A program made the translations under genes and the position numbers. Positions 34,928 through 42,799 of a DNA stretch of 64,000 bases are shown here, piece after piece. Positions within the stretch are counted from its first letter, which is position 1, and each line of letters starts with the position of its first letter. Origin of the DNA: JADKCZ01 sp963786945 (GTDB lineage Bacteria > Myxococcota > Myxococcia > Myxococcales > Anaeromyxobacteraceae); assembly GCA_963786945.1 (NCBI GenBank), contig CAWBAO010000003.1:186001-250000 (forward strand), given 5' to 3'. A model generated the notes under the pieces. That model had not been told where the DNA came from. It searched no databases and saw only the letters and a program-made list of their open reading frames with translations.

Positions 34928-35332
34928 CTAGGATCTGCGCCCGGCCAGGATCTCGCGGATCCGGCCGGTCAGCCCGCGCATGTCGATGGGCTTGGAGAAG
35001 TAGGCCACCGCCCCCGCCTCCAGCCCGGTCCGCTCGTCCTCCGGGCTCTTGCGCGCCGAGATGAAGATGACCGGGATGTCGGCGAAGGTGGGGTTGCGCT
35101 TGATGGCCCGGCAGAGCTCGAAGCCGTCGATCCAGCTCATCATCACGTCCAGCAGGATGACGTCGGGGCGATCCACGTGCATGGCGGAGATGAGCCGCAG
35201 GCCATTGGCGGCCTGCCCGACGTCGAATCCCTCCAGCTCCAGGGCCAGCGTCAGCATCTCGCGGGTGTCCCGGTCGTCGTCGACGATGATGACGCGAGGG
35301 CGGGCCACGGCGGGGCTGAGGGCGGCGGTCAC
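34928..35332 (-). CDS. Single-domain response regulator
   Basis: The 134-residue protein is a receiver domain alone: VIIVDDDRD (14-22) supplies the acidic pocket, DVILLDVMM carries phospho-acceptor Asp62, and FSKPID holds Lys114. There is no output domain, so it acts by protein contacts or as a phosphate relay. The GTG start overlaps the xseB stop by four bases, placing it in the otsB-xseA-xseB operon. No partner kinase is adjacent. Confidence 0.93.
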   Translation of the reverse strand: MTAALSPAVARPRVIIVDDDRDTREMLTLALELEGFDVGQAANGLRLISAMHVDRPDVILLDVMMSWIDGFELCRAIKRNPTFADIPVIFISARKSPEDERTGLEAGAVAYFSKPIDMRGLTGRIREILAGRRS

Positions 35333-35604
35333 GGCTCGTCCCCCTCCAGCGGCGCCACCGACTCCACGCCGGCCGCGTCCTTCACCAGCTGCTCCACCCG
35401 GCGCTCGGCCTCGTCGAGCCTGCGCCCGGCGTCCCGGGCCAGCTTGACGCCCTCGGCGAACCGCTCCACCGACTGCTCCAGCGAGAGGTCCCCGGCCTCC
35501 AGGGCCTCGACCACCTTCTCGAGGCGCTCCACCAGGGCGTCATACGACGCCTCGGCCGCCTCTCCTGGCTTGTCGCTGCTCCTGGCCACCGCGCCTCCGC
35601 TCAC
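35329..35604 (-). CDS. xseB: Exodeoxyribonuclease VII small subunit
   Basis: XseB is the small helical subunit of exonuclease VII, which degrades single-stranded DNA from both ends. The 91-residue product has the family helix YDALVERLEKVVEALEAGDL, SLEQSVERFAEGVKLARD and the coiled-coil C-terminus RLDEAERRVEQL. It lies 28 bases downstream of xseA and overlaps the receiver gene. Confidence 0.95.
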   Translation of the reverse strand: MSGGAVARSSDKPGEAAEASYDALVERLEKVVEALEAGDLSLEQSVERFAEGVKLARDAGRRLDEAERRVEQLVKDAAGVESVAPLEGDEP

Positions 35605-35632
35605 CTTCCCTTAGCCCCGCCGTCCGCACGGG

Positions 35633-37063
35633 TCAACCGACCCCGCCGCGGCCCCGCCCCGGCACCGGGTCCTCGCCGGCGTCGCGCGCCGTCACCTCGG
35701 CGTCGAGCCAGCCCTCCCCCAGCGCCACCCGCAGCGCCTGGCCCGGCGCCAGCGCCGCGCTCCGCGTCACCAGCGTGCCGTCGTGGAGCGCCAGCGCGAA
35801 GCCGCGCTTCAGCAGCCGGGCCACGTTGGCCGGCTCCAGCCGGGCCCCGAGGCCGGCCAGCCGCAGCGCCTCGCGGCGGAAGGTGGCCGCCTGCCACCCC
35901 TCCAGCCGGCGGCGCGCCGCCTCGACCCGCGCCCGCAGCGCCTTGAGCCTGGCCCGGGGCTCGGTGCGGGCCAGCCGCGCCCGCAGCGGCTCCAGCCGCG
36001 CCCGCCCGGACTGGGCGGGGCGCAGCGCGCCGGCCTCGGCCCGCCGCACCAGGTCCTCGAGCCGGTGGCGCTGCGTCGAGAGCAGGTGGGTCGGATCACC
36101 CAGCTCCGCCTGCAGCGCCCGCAGGTCCCGCCGCCGCCCGTCGACGGCCGCCAGGACGGCGCGGTGGAGCCGCCCGCGCAGCCCCGCCAGCCCGGCCAGC
36201 AGGTCGTCGCGGACCGGCGCCACCAGCTGGGCGGCGTGGGTGGGCGTGGCGGCGCGGGCATCGGCCACCAGGTCCGCCAGGGTGACGTCGGTCTCGTGCC
36301 CGACGGCCGAGACCACCGGCACCGGCGAGGCGGCGATGGTCCGCGCCAGCAGCTCGTCGTTGAAGGCCCAGAGGTCCTCGCGGGAGCCGCCGCCCCGCGT
36401 CACCACGATCACCTCGACGCCGTGCCGCGCCAGCGCCTTCACCGCGGCCGCCACCGTGGCCGCCGCCCCCTCGCCCTGCACGCGGCAGGGCGCCACCAGC
36501 ACCGGCAGCCCCGGGAAGCGGCCGTGGAGCACCCGCAGGAAGTCGCGCAGGGCGGCGGTGGTGGTGCTGGTGGCCACCCCGATGCGGCGCGGCAGGAAGG
36601 GCAGCGGCCGCTTGCGCGCCTCGGCGAGCAGCCCCTCGGCGGCCAGCCGTGCCTTGAGCTGCTCCAGCTGCAGCGCCAGCGCCCCGGCGCCGTGCGGCTC
36701 CACCTCGGTGGCCACCAGCTGGTACTTGCCGTGGGGCGGGTAGATCTCGACGCGGCCGTGCGCCACCAGCTCCAGCCCCTCCTCCAGCTCGAAGCGGAGG
36801 CGCCGGGCCTGGGTGGCCCAGAGCACGCAGGGGAGCGTGGCCCCCTCGTCCTTGAGCGTGAAGTAGACGTGGCCGCTCGACTGGACCCGCAGGTTGGCGA
36901 CCTCGCCGCGGACGTGGACGTCGCCGAAGCGGGGCTCGACGGCGGCCTTGAGGGCCTGGGTCAGCTGCAGCACGGTGAGCGGCGCGGCCGGCCCGGGGAC
37001 CGCCCGCGGCGCGAACAGGTCGCCGGTCGGGGGGGCCGGCGGACGCCTCGGCGGGCGGCTCAC
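35633..37063 (-). CDS. xseA: Exodeoxyribonuclease VII large subunit
   Basis: XseA is the catalytic large subunit. The 476-residue protein has an N-terminal OB fold (VRGEVANLRVQSSGHVYFTLKD-like region, residues 50-70) and the catalytic domain with IGVATSTTTAALRDFLRVL, VTRGGGSREDLWAFND and SAVGHETDVTLADLVADARA. A long coiled-coil and a C-terminal KRGFALAL segment follow. The start is GTG at 37063 overlapping the otsB stop (GTGA). The first 30 residues are Pro/Arg-rich and not conserved. Confidence 0.96.
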   Translation of the reverse strand: MSRPPRRPPAPPTGDLFAPRAVPGPAAPLTVLQLTQALKAAVEPRFGDVHVRGEVANLRVQSSGHVYFTLKDEGATLPCVLWATQARRLRFELEEGLELVAHGRVEIYPPHGKYQLVATEVEPHGAGALALQLEQLKARLAAEGLLAEARKRPLPFLPRRIGVATSTTTAALRDFLRVLHGRFPGLPVLVAPCRVQGEGAAATVAAAVKALARHGVEVIVVTRGGGSREDLWAFNDELLARTIAASPVPVVSAVGHETDVTLADLVADARAATPTHAAQLVAPVRDDLLAGLAGLRGRLHRAVLAAVDGRRRDLRALQAELGDPTHLLSTQRHRLEDLVRRAEAGALRPAQSGRARLEPLRARLARTEPRARLKALRARVEAARRRLEGWQAATFRREALRLAGLGARLEPANVARLLKRGFALALHDGTLVTRSAALAPGQALRVALGEGWLDAEVTARDAGEDPVPGRGRGGVG

Positions 37064-37833
37064 CGGCCCGGCCCCCGCCCCGCCTGGCGCAGCGCCAGGA
37101 GCCGCGCCAGCAGCTCGTCGATCCGCCCCTGCGACTCGATCCGCCACGGGGCCAGCGAGCGCCCCGGCCCGACGTGCACGCCCAGCACCAGCGGCGCACC
37201 CACCGCGAAGGCGTCCTCGTCGGTCACGTCGTCGCCGACGTAGAGCGCGGCGCCGAGCTTGAGCCTGGCCAGCAGGGCGCGGAGGGCGTCCCCCTTGTTG
37301 GGAAACTGGCGCGGCAGGACGTTGAGCACCCTCTTGCCGGCCACCAGCCGCGTCCCGCTGAGCCGGTTGGCGGCCGCGTAGGCGGCCTGCTCGGAGCGCC
37401 GCCATGCCCGGGCCAGCCCGTAGTGGACCGCCAGCGTCGACCGCTTGTCCTCGAAGTGGATCCCCGGCACCCCGGCCAGGTCCGCCTCCAGCTGCCGCCG
37501 CCAGCCGCGCACCTGGCGCAGGACCGCCGCCGGGACCGGCCGGGCGTGCAGCAGCTCGAAGCCGTGGTTCCCCACCAGGTAGGGCGCCACCCCCTCGGTC
37601 AGGCGGCGGGTGTGGGCCCAGCTCCGGCCCGACACCGCGGCCACCGGGTAGCGGCGCGCCAGCCGGGCCAGCAGGTCGCGGGTGGTGCGGCGCATCAGGG
37701 TGCCCTCGGGATCCCGCACCAGGGGAGCCAGCACGCCGTCGTAGTCGAAGGCCAGCAGGACCGGGTTGGGGACCTCGGTGCCGACGAATCGCTCGAGGAC
37801 GCCGCGATGGGAGGGGTGGAGGATGTCCCGCAT
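37060..37833 (-). CDS. otsB: Trehalose-6-phosphate phosphatase
   Basis: OtsB removes phosphate from trehalose-6-phosphate. The 257-residue HAD-fold protein has the nucleophile motif LLAFDYDGVLAPL (Asp30, Asp32), VAAVSGRSW, the GNHGFE motif of the family, and VGDDVTDEDAF as the C-terminal acidic motif. The ATG at 37833 is chosen over one further up that would add an unlikely Cys-rich tail. No otsA is beside it; the next genes are xseA and xseB, coupled by overlap. Confidence 0.92.
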   Translation of the reverse strand: MRDILHPSHRGVLERFVGTEVPNPVLLAFDYDGVLAPLVRDPEGTLMRRTTRDLLARLARRYPVAAVSGRSWAHTRRLTEGVAPYLVGNHGFELLHARPVPAAVLRQVRGWRRQLEADLAGVPGIHFEDKRSTLAVHYGLARAWRRSEQAAYAAANRLSGTRLVAGKRVLNVLPRQFPNKGDALRALLARLKLGAALYVGDDVTDEDAFAVGAPLVLGVHVGPGRSLAPWRIESQGRIDELLARLLALRQAGRGPGR

Positions 37834-37869
37834 GGTGAGCCGGCCGGCGATGATACACCCGGCCAGGCA

Positions 37870-37903
37870 GGGAACGTGTGTTCCCGCGGCGCATGCGTAG
37901 AAT
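37870..37903 (+). promoter_or_regulatory. Inverted repeat and -10 element before the DUF4388 gene
   Basis: A 16-bp dyad (37870-37875 with 37880-37885, 4-base centre) sits where a -35 would lie. TAGAAT (37898-37903), a five-of-six -10 match, ends six bases before the GTG start. Transcription from this -10 would begin at or near the start codon, suggesting a leaderless or very short-leader message with an operator over the -35 region. Confidence 0.4.
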
Positions 37904-37909
37904 GGCGGC

Positions 37910-39796
37910 GTGCCGCGCATCCTGCTCGCCGAGTCGCACGCCGCGACTCGCGAGGCCGTCCAGAAGAGGCTGGTGGACTCCGGGTTCGACGTGCAGGTCG
38001 CCGAGACCTGTGACGCCGCGCCGGCGATCTTCGCCGCCCAGCGTCCGGACGCGGTGGTGCTGGCGGTGACCTCCGCGGGCGCGGCCGAGGCGGCCCGCCG
38101 CCTGCGCGAGGTCGATCGGCGCCTGGTGCTGGTGGCCCTCGATCACGGCCACCTCCAGGAGCCCGTGGGTGCCGGCGCCGTGGCCTCGCTCCAGGCCAGC
38201 GCGTACGTCGAGTCCCCGCTCGGCCGGGAGCTGGCCGACCGCCTCTCGCTGCTCATCGGGCAGGCCGCCGCCTCCCGCGCGCGGCTCTCGGGGGTGGCCC
38301 TGCTCCTGTCCCGGGCCCCGGCCGCGGCCGGCGAGGTCCGGCCCGGCGTGGTGGCGCGGCTCGTCCACCAGATCTGGCGCTCCACCAGCGACGGCGTGCT
38401 GGTGCTGGAGGGGGACGGGCCGGTGCGGCGCCTCTTCTTCCAGCGCGGGTCGCCGGTGGCGGTGGAGTCCTCCGAGCCCGACGAGGGGCTGGCCGGCTGG
38501 TTCAACGCCACCGGCCGCCTCGACGAGGCCGCCCGCGAGGCCGTGCAGGACGCCATGGCGGGCGGGCTCTCGGCCGGCGCCGCCCTCATCGCCGCCGGCG
38601 TGGTCGAGCCGGGCGAGGGGCTGCTGGCGGCGCTGCGCGCCCATCTCCGGTCCCTGCTGGTCGCCAGCGTGGGCGCCCGGGGTGGCCGCTGGCGCTTCCA
38701 CCTCGGCGACGAGTTCACCGCCCAGCTCCAGCCCGTGGAGGTGCTCCCGCTGGCGCCCCTGCTGGAGGGGGCCCGCGCCCACCTGACGGTGAAGCACTTC
38801 GCCGACGCCCTCAAGGCGGTGCTCCACGCCGTCCCCACCCGCACCGTCGAGTGCCAGAGGCTGGTCACGCTGGTGGGGCTGGGCTCCAACGACCAGCGGC
38901 TGCTGCAGGCGCTCGACGCCCACCCCACCACCACCCGGGCCTTCCTGGAGGCCCGCAAGGCGGACCTGAAGGAGGCCTTCTCGCTCCTCTGGTTCCTCTC
39001 GCTCATCGGCGCGCTGGTCTTCCACGAGACCGCCCCGGCCGCCGAGGAGGGGCTCGCCGCCACCGGCGCCACCCGCGCCCGCCCGCCGCTGCCGCCGGAC
39101 CGCGCCGAGGCGGTCCGCCAGGCGGCCCTGCGCATCCTGCCGGGCACCTACTTCCACGCGCTCGGCGTCGACATCGCCGCCGACTCGGAGGAGGTCGAGC
39201 GTGCCTACCGCGAGGTGTCGGAGCGCTTCCACCCCGACGCCTTCGCCGACTGGGAGGTGGGCGATCTCAACGACCTCCTGCTCTCGGTCCAGGAGAAGGT
39301 CTCGGCGGCCCACCGGGTCCTCTCCACCGAGGAGAAGCGCCGCCAGTACCTCTCCTTCCTGCTGCTCAAGTTCGAGCTGGCCGGCGTGCGCAGCCCGGGG
39401 ATCGTGCTCGACGCCGAGCTGGCCCTGAAGCGCGGCGAGCGGGCGCTGCGGGCGCGGCGCCACGAGGAGGCGGTGGCCGCCCTGCGGCAGGCCGCCGAGC
39501 TCAACCCGCGCGAGCCCGAGTACCTGGCCATGCTGGCCTTCGCCGAGCTGCACGCGACCGGGCAGCCGGTGGCGGCGCGGGCCGGTGCCGCCCTCGGGAC
39601 GGCCGGGCGGGCGCTGGCGCTCGACCCGGGCCACCCGCGGGCGCTGGTGGTGCAGGCGCTGGCGGAGGCGGCGGCGGGTCGGCGCGAGGCGGCCCGCGAG
39701 GCGGCGCTGCGGGCCCTCAAGGCCCACCCCGGCAGCGAGCTGGCCCGCCAGGTGCTGGCCAGGGTGAGCCGGCTCCCCGCCGGCGCCCGGCCCTGA
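37910..39796 (+). CDS. Receiver-like / DUF4388 / J-domain / TPR protein
   Basis: The 628-residue protein has a receiver-like N-terminus (1-120) that lacks a normal acidic pocket and phospho-Asp. A PatA/DUF4388-like region (about 130-290) follows, with LVHQIWRSTSDGVLVLEGDG and RRLFFQRGSPVAVES. Next comes a J-domain-like module (414-490) with an intact HPD at 441-443, and a C-terminal TPR stretch (490-628). DUF4388 proteins are common in myxobacteria and linked to gliding and signalling. A J domain would recruit an Hsp70. The GTG start at 37910 lacks a strong ribosome site, consistent with a leaderless message. Confidence 0.85.
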   Translation: MPRILLAESHAATREAVQKRLVDSGFDVQVAETCDAAPAIFAAQRPDAVVLAVTSAGAAEAARRLREVDRRLVLVALDHGHLQEPVGAGAVASLQASAYVESPLGRELADRLSLLIGQAAASRARLSGVALLLSRAPAAAGEVRPGVVARLVHQIWRSTSDGVLVLEGDGPVRRLFFQRGSPVAVESSEPDEGLAGWFNATGRLDEAAREAVQDAMAGGLSAGAALIAAGVVEPGEGLLAALRAHLRSLLVASVGARGGRWRFHLGDEFTAQLQPVEVLPLAPLLEGARAHLTVKHFADALKAVLHAVPTRTVECQRLVTLVGLGSNDQRLLQALDAHPTTTRAFLEARKADLKEAFSLLWFLSLIGALVFHETAPAAEEGLAATGATRARPPLPPDRAEAVRQAALRILPGTYFHALGVDIAADSEEVERAYREVSERFHPDAFADWEVGDLNDLLLSVQEKVSAAHRVLSTEEKRRQYLSFLLLKFELAGVRSPGIVLDAELALKRGERALRARRHEEAVAALRQAAELNPREPEYLAMLAFAELHATGQPVAARAGAALGTAGRALALDPGHPRALVVQALAEAAAGRREAAREAALRALKAHPGSELARQVLARVSRLPAGARP

Positions 39797-39859
39797 CCCG
39801 GGTCCGCCCAGGTCCATCCGGACGACCGCGGCGTGGGCCACCGCGGCGGTGGACCGGCG

Positions 39860-41236
39860 CTAGACGGTGCGGGAGAACTTCCTGGCGCCGTCGGGCTTCT
39901 GCAGGTAGGCGTCGAACAGCATGGCCACGTTGCGGACCAGCAGCTGGCCGAGCGGCGTCACCCGCAGCACCCGGCCGTCGAAGGTCACCAGCCCGTCCGC
40001 GACCAGCTCGTCGAGGCCGGAGCGGAGCGAGGCCTCGATGGCGGCGCGCGCCGGCTCGCCGAACTCGGCCTTGACCTCCTCCAGGTCGAGCCTGAGGAGG
40101 CACATCACCCGGTTGATGACGAAGCGGCGCAGCACGTCGTCGTCGCTCATGGCGGCGCCGCGGTCGACGGGGATGTTCCCGGCCTCGACCTGGTCGGCCC
40201 AGTCCTTCAGCTTGTGGGCGTTCTGGGCGTAGGCGCCGCCGATGTCCGAGATCGAGCTCATGCCGAAGGCCACCGTGTCGGCGGCCGGGCGCACGGTGTA
40301 CCCCTGGAAGTTGCGGAACATGGTGCCGGCCGACTGGGCCCGCGCCAGCTCGTCGCTCTCCAGCGCGAAGTGGTCGAGCCCGATGAGCCGGTACCCTCCC
40401 TTGGTGAAGGCCTCCACGGTCTGCAGGAAGAGCTCCACCCGCTGCTCGGTCTTGGGGAGCGCCTCCTGCGGCAGCAGCTTCTGGTGCGGCTTGGACCAGG
40501 GGACGTAGGCGAAGCCGAAGACCGCCATGCGGTCGGGGTGGATGCGGAGGATCCGCTCCAGCGTGTCCTGCCAGGTCGCCCCGGTCTGGTAGGGGAGGCC
40601 GTAGATGAGGTCGAGGTTGACGCCCCGGAAGCCTGCGGCGCGGGCCGCCGCCACCAGGTCGGCGGTCTCCCGCTCGCCCTGGATCCGCCCCACCGTCTCC
40701 TGCACCTTGTGGTTGAAGTCCTGCACGCCCATGGAGATGCGGTTGAAGCCGAGCTCCGCCAGCAGGTCGACCTGCGACTTGGTGGTGATGGCCGGATCGA
40801 TCTCGATGGCCTGCTCGGCGTCGGGCAGGAACTGGAAGTGGCGGGCCAGGATGGCGTGGCAGCGGGCCAGCTGCTTCTCGTCGAGGAAGGTGGGCGTGCC
40901 GCCGCCCCAGTGGAGCTGGGAGACGGTCCGGCGCGTCGGCAGGTGGGCGGCCACCAGCGCCACCTCCTTCTCCAGCACGTCGAGGTAGGCGTCGGCGCGG
41001 CTGCGGTCGTGCGTGGCGATGACGTTGCAGCCGCAGAAGCGGCACATCTCGCGGCAGAACGGCAGGTGCACGTAGATGGAGAGCGGGCCGCCGGCGGCCT
41101 CGGCGCGCGCCAGGTGCCGGACGTACTGCGGCGCCCTGAAGTCGTCCTTCCACTCGGGCGCCGTCGGGTAGCTGGTGTAGCGCGGCCCCGGCCGGTCGTA
41201 CTTCTTGATCAGGTCCCAGGAGGGAATCTGCAGCAT
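39860..41236 (-). CDS. hemN: Oxygen-independent coproporphyrinogen III oxidase
   Basis: HemN is a radical-SAM enzyme that decarboxylates coproporphyrinogen III to protoporphyrinogen IX without oxygen. The 458-residue protein has VHLPFCREMCRFCGCN (Cys61, Cys65, Cys68 as cluster ligands plus the HemN-specific Cys70), the GGGTPTFL motif and GYRLIGLDHFAL. The N-terminus (YDRPGPRYTSYPTAPEW) is that of true HemN rather than HemW. It starts eight bases after hemE on the same strand. Confidence 0.97.
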   Translation of the reverse strand: MLQIPSWDLIKKYDRPGPRYTSYPTAPEWKDDFRAPQYVRHLARAEAAGGPLSIYVHLPFCREMCRFCGCNVIATHDRSRADAYLDVLEKEVALVAAHLPTRRTVSQLHWGGGTPTFLDEKQLARCHAILARHFQFLPDAEQAIEIDPAITTKSQVDLLAELGFNRISMGVQDFNHKVQETVGRIQGERETADLVAAARAAGFRGVNLDLIYGLPYQTGATWQDTLERILRIHPDRMAVFGFAYVPWSKPHQKLLPQEALPKTEQRVELFLQTVEAFTKGGYRLIGLDHFALESDELARAQSAGTMFRNFQGYTVRPAADTVAFGMSSISDIGGAYAQNAHKLKDWADQVEAGNIPVDRGAAMSDDDVLRRFVINRVMCLLRLDLEEVKAEFGEPARAAIEASLRSGLDELVADGLVTFDGRVLRVTPLGQLLVRNVAMLFDAYLQKPDGARKFSRTV

Positions 41237-41244
41237 GGCGACCT

Positions 41245-42291
41245 CTACTTCCAGCTGAAGGCGTGGACGGCGTCGACCACGGCCTTGACGTTCTCGGGCG
41301 GCGTCCCCACCTGGATGCCGTGGCCCAGGTTGAAGATGTAACCGGGGGCGGGCCCGGCCGCCTTGCAGATGGCGAGCGCCTTGCGGACCCCGGCCTGGGT
41401 GGGGCCCAGCATCACGGTGGAGTCGAGGTTCCCCTGGATCGCCACGCCGGGGAGGCGCCGGCGGGCCTCGTCGATGGGGATGCGCCAGTCGACCGAGATG
41501 ACGTCGAAGCCGAGCTGGCCCAGCCGCTCGAGGTGTCCGGACAGGCCGGTGCCGAAGAAGATGGAGGGCACCCCGGCCTTCTTCACCGCCTCGGCGATGC
41601 GCACCAGGTAGGGGAAGGAGAACGCCTCGAGGTCCTCGCGATCCAGCTCGCCCAGCCAGCTCTCGAAGATCTGGGCGGCGTGGGCCCCGGCGGCGATCTG
41701 CTCCTCGATCTGGACGATGGCGGCCTGGGTGAGCTTCTCGAAGAGGGCGTGGGCCGCGGCCGGGTCGGCGTAGAGCATGGTCTTGAGCCGGGTGAACCCC
41801 TGGCTGCCGCCCTCGACCACGTAGCTGGCCACGGTGAATGGGCCGCCCACGAACCCGATCAGCGGCACCCGGCCGGCCAGCCCGGCGTTGATGGCCCGGA
41901 TCCCGTCCAGGACGTACTTCAGGTCCCGGGTGGGGACCGGCACCTTCAGCGCCTCGACGTCGGCGCGGGTGCGCACCGGGTTGGCGATCCTCGGCCCGCC
42001 GTCGCCCTTCCCCTTCTCGCCCTTCTCGAAGGTGAGGTCGAGCCCCATGGCCGGCAGGTGCACCAGGATGTCGGAGAAGAGGATGGCGGCGTCGAACCCG
42101 AACTCGTCGATGGGGGCGCAGGTGACCCTGGCGATGAGCTCGGGCGACCGGCAGAGCTCGAGGAAGCCGACCTGCTGGCGCACGGCGCGGTAGCTCGGCT
42201 GGTAGCGGCCGGCCTGGCGCATCATCCAGACGGGCAGGCGGTCGACGGGGCGGCGGTGGCAGGCCTCGAGGAAGCGGTGGGTGGCGGGCAT
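41245..42291 (-). CDS. hemE: Uroporphyrinogen decarboxylase
   Basis: HemE decarboxylates the four acetate groups of uroporphyrinogen III. The 348-residue product has the signature PVWMMRQAGR (20-29), the ILFSDIL segment, GFVGGPFT and the C-terminal FNLGHGI motif. The start at 42291 is chosen because MPATHRFLEACH matches the family, although the frame is open 66 bases further. A TAAGAT -10 lies just upstream. hemE and hemN form a two-gene haem unit. Confidence 0.97.
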   Translation of the reverse strand: MPATHRFLEACHRRPVDRLPVWMMRQAGRYQPSYRAVRQQVGFLELCRSPELIARVTCAPIDEFGFDAAILFSDILVHLPAMGLDLTFEKGEKGKGDGGPRIANPVRTRADVEALKVPVPTRDLKYVLDGIRAINAGLAGRVPLIGFVGGPFTVASYVVEGGSQGFTRLKTMLYADPAAAHALFEKLTQAAIVQIEEQIAAGAHAAQIFESWLGELDREDLEAFSFPYLVRIAEAVKKAGVPSIFFGTGLSGHLERLGQLGFDVISVDWRIPIDEARRRLPGVAIQGNLDSTVMLGPTQAGVRKALAICKAAGPAPGYIFNLGHGIQVGTPPENVKAVVDAVHAFSWK

Positions 42292-42302
42292 AGAGGGGGC
42301 GC

Positions 42303-42330
42303 ATCTTAGTCGAAGAGGGGCGGAAAACCA
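42303..42330 (-). promoter_or_regulatory. Candidate hemE promoter with very short leader
   Basis: On the minus strand TGGTTT (42330-42325), a 16-base spacer and TAAGAT (42308-42303, five of six -10 bases) end 11 bases before the hemE ATG. The message would have a leader of about five bases. No clear ribosome site precedes the ATG, which fits a near-leaderless transcript. Confidence 0.4.
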
Positions 42331-42799
42331 GCGTCGGGGGCAGGCCGCCGGTGGCATGGAAGCGAGGCGCGGGGGTTGGCTCCTTCCCGAGGCAAGAGAC
42401 CGCTTGCAGGGGCCTCCCCAGGGAGCGGGGCTGCGGTGGGGCGGTGGCTCCGGTCGACGGACGGACTGTGCTGCGATCTGGACGGACGGCAGCGATTGGC
42501 GGTGGCGGCGAACGACGGCCGCGACGCGTGCGGAGGCCGAGCGCCTCCGTCAGGTGGACGGAAGGCGCAGCGCCTGCGCTGCCGGAACGACCGGCACCGG
42601 GAGGCGGCCGGCCTCGAGAGCAGCGACCAGCTCCAGGCGGGGGCGGGGGCGGGGCGGCGGCGGAGCGGCGGCGGCGGCGGTCTGGGCGGTCCTTGCCCCC
42701 CACCACTGGAGAGGGTCTCGTGAAAGGCTTGTCCCTCTTGGGTTTCCCTGCACGTCGGGGACGTCCGCGAATGTCAGACCCTCGTGAGACTGTACGTGA
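42331..42799. other. 469-base gene-free stretch between hemE and the HNH gene
   Basis: No open frame here has a recognisable product. The stretch is GC-rich, with a G-rich run at 42638-42680 of repeated GGGGGC and GGC units. The upstream regulatory region of the HNH gene and the hemE promoter should lie at its ends. I find no terminal repeats, tRNA or transposase remnant. Confidence 0.5.

Noticed and set aside
42638..42680. G-rich run as a G-quadruplex regulatory element
   Set aside because: Only three runs of three or more G are separated cleanly; the remainder are GG units. It is the sort of run expected in this GC-rich genome, with no gene-linked position.
42331..42799. Remnant of a mobile element upstream of the HNH gene
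   Set aside because: No terminal inverted repeats, target duplication or transposase fragments could be found by eye.
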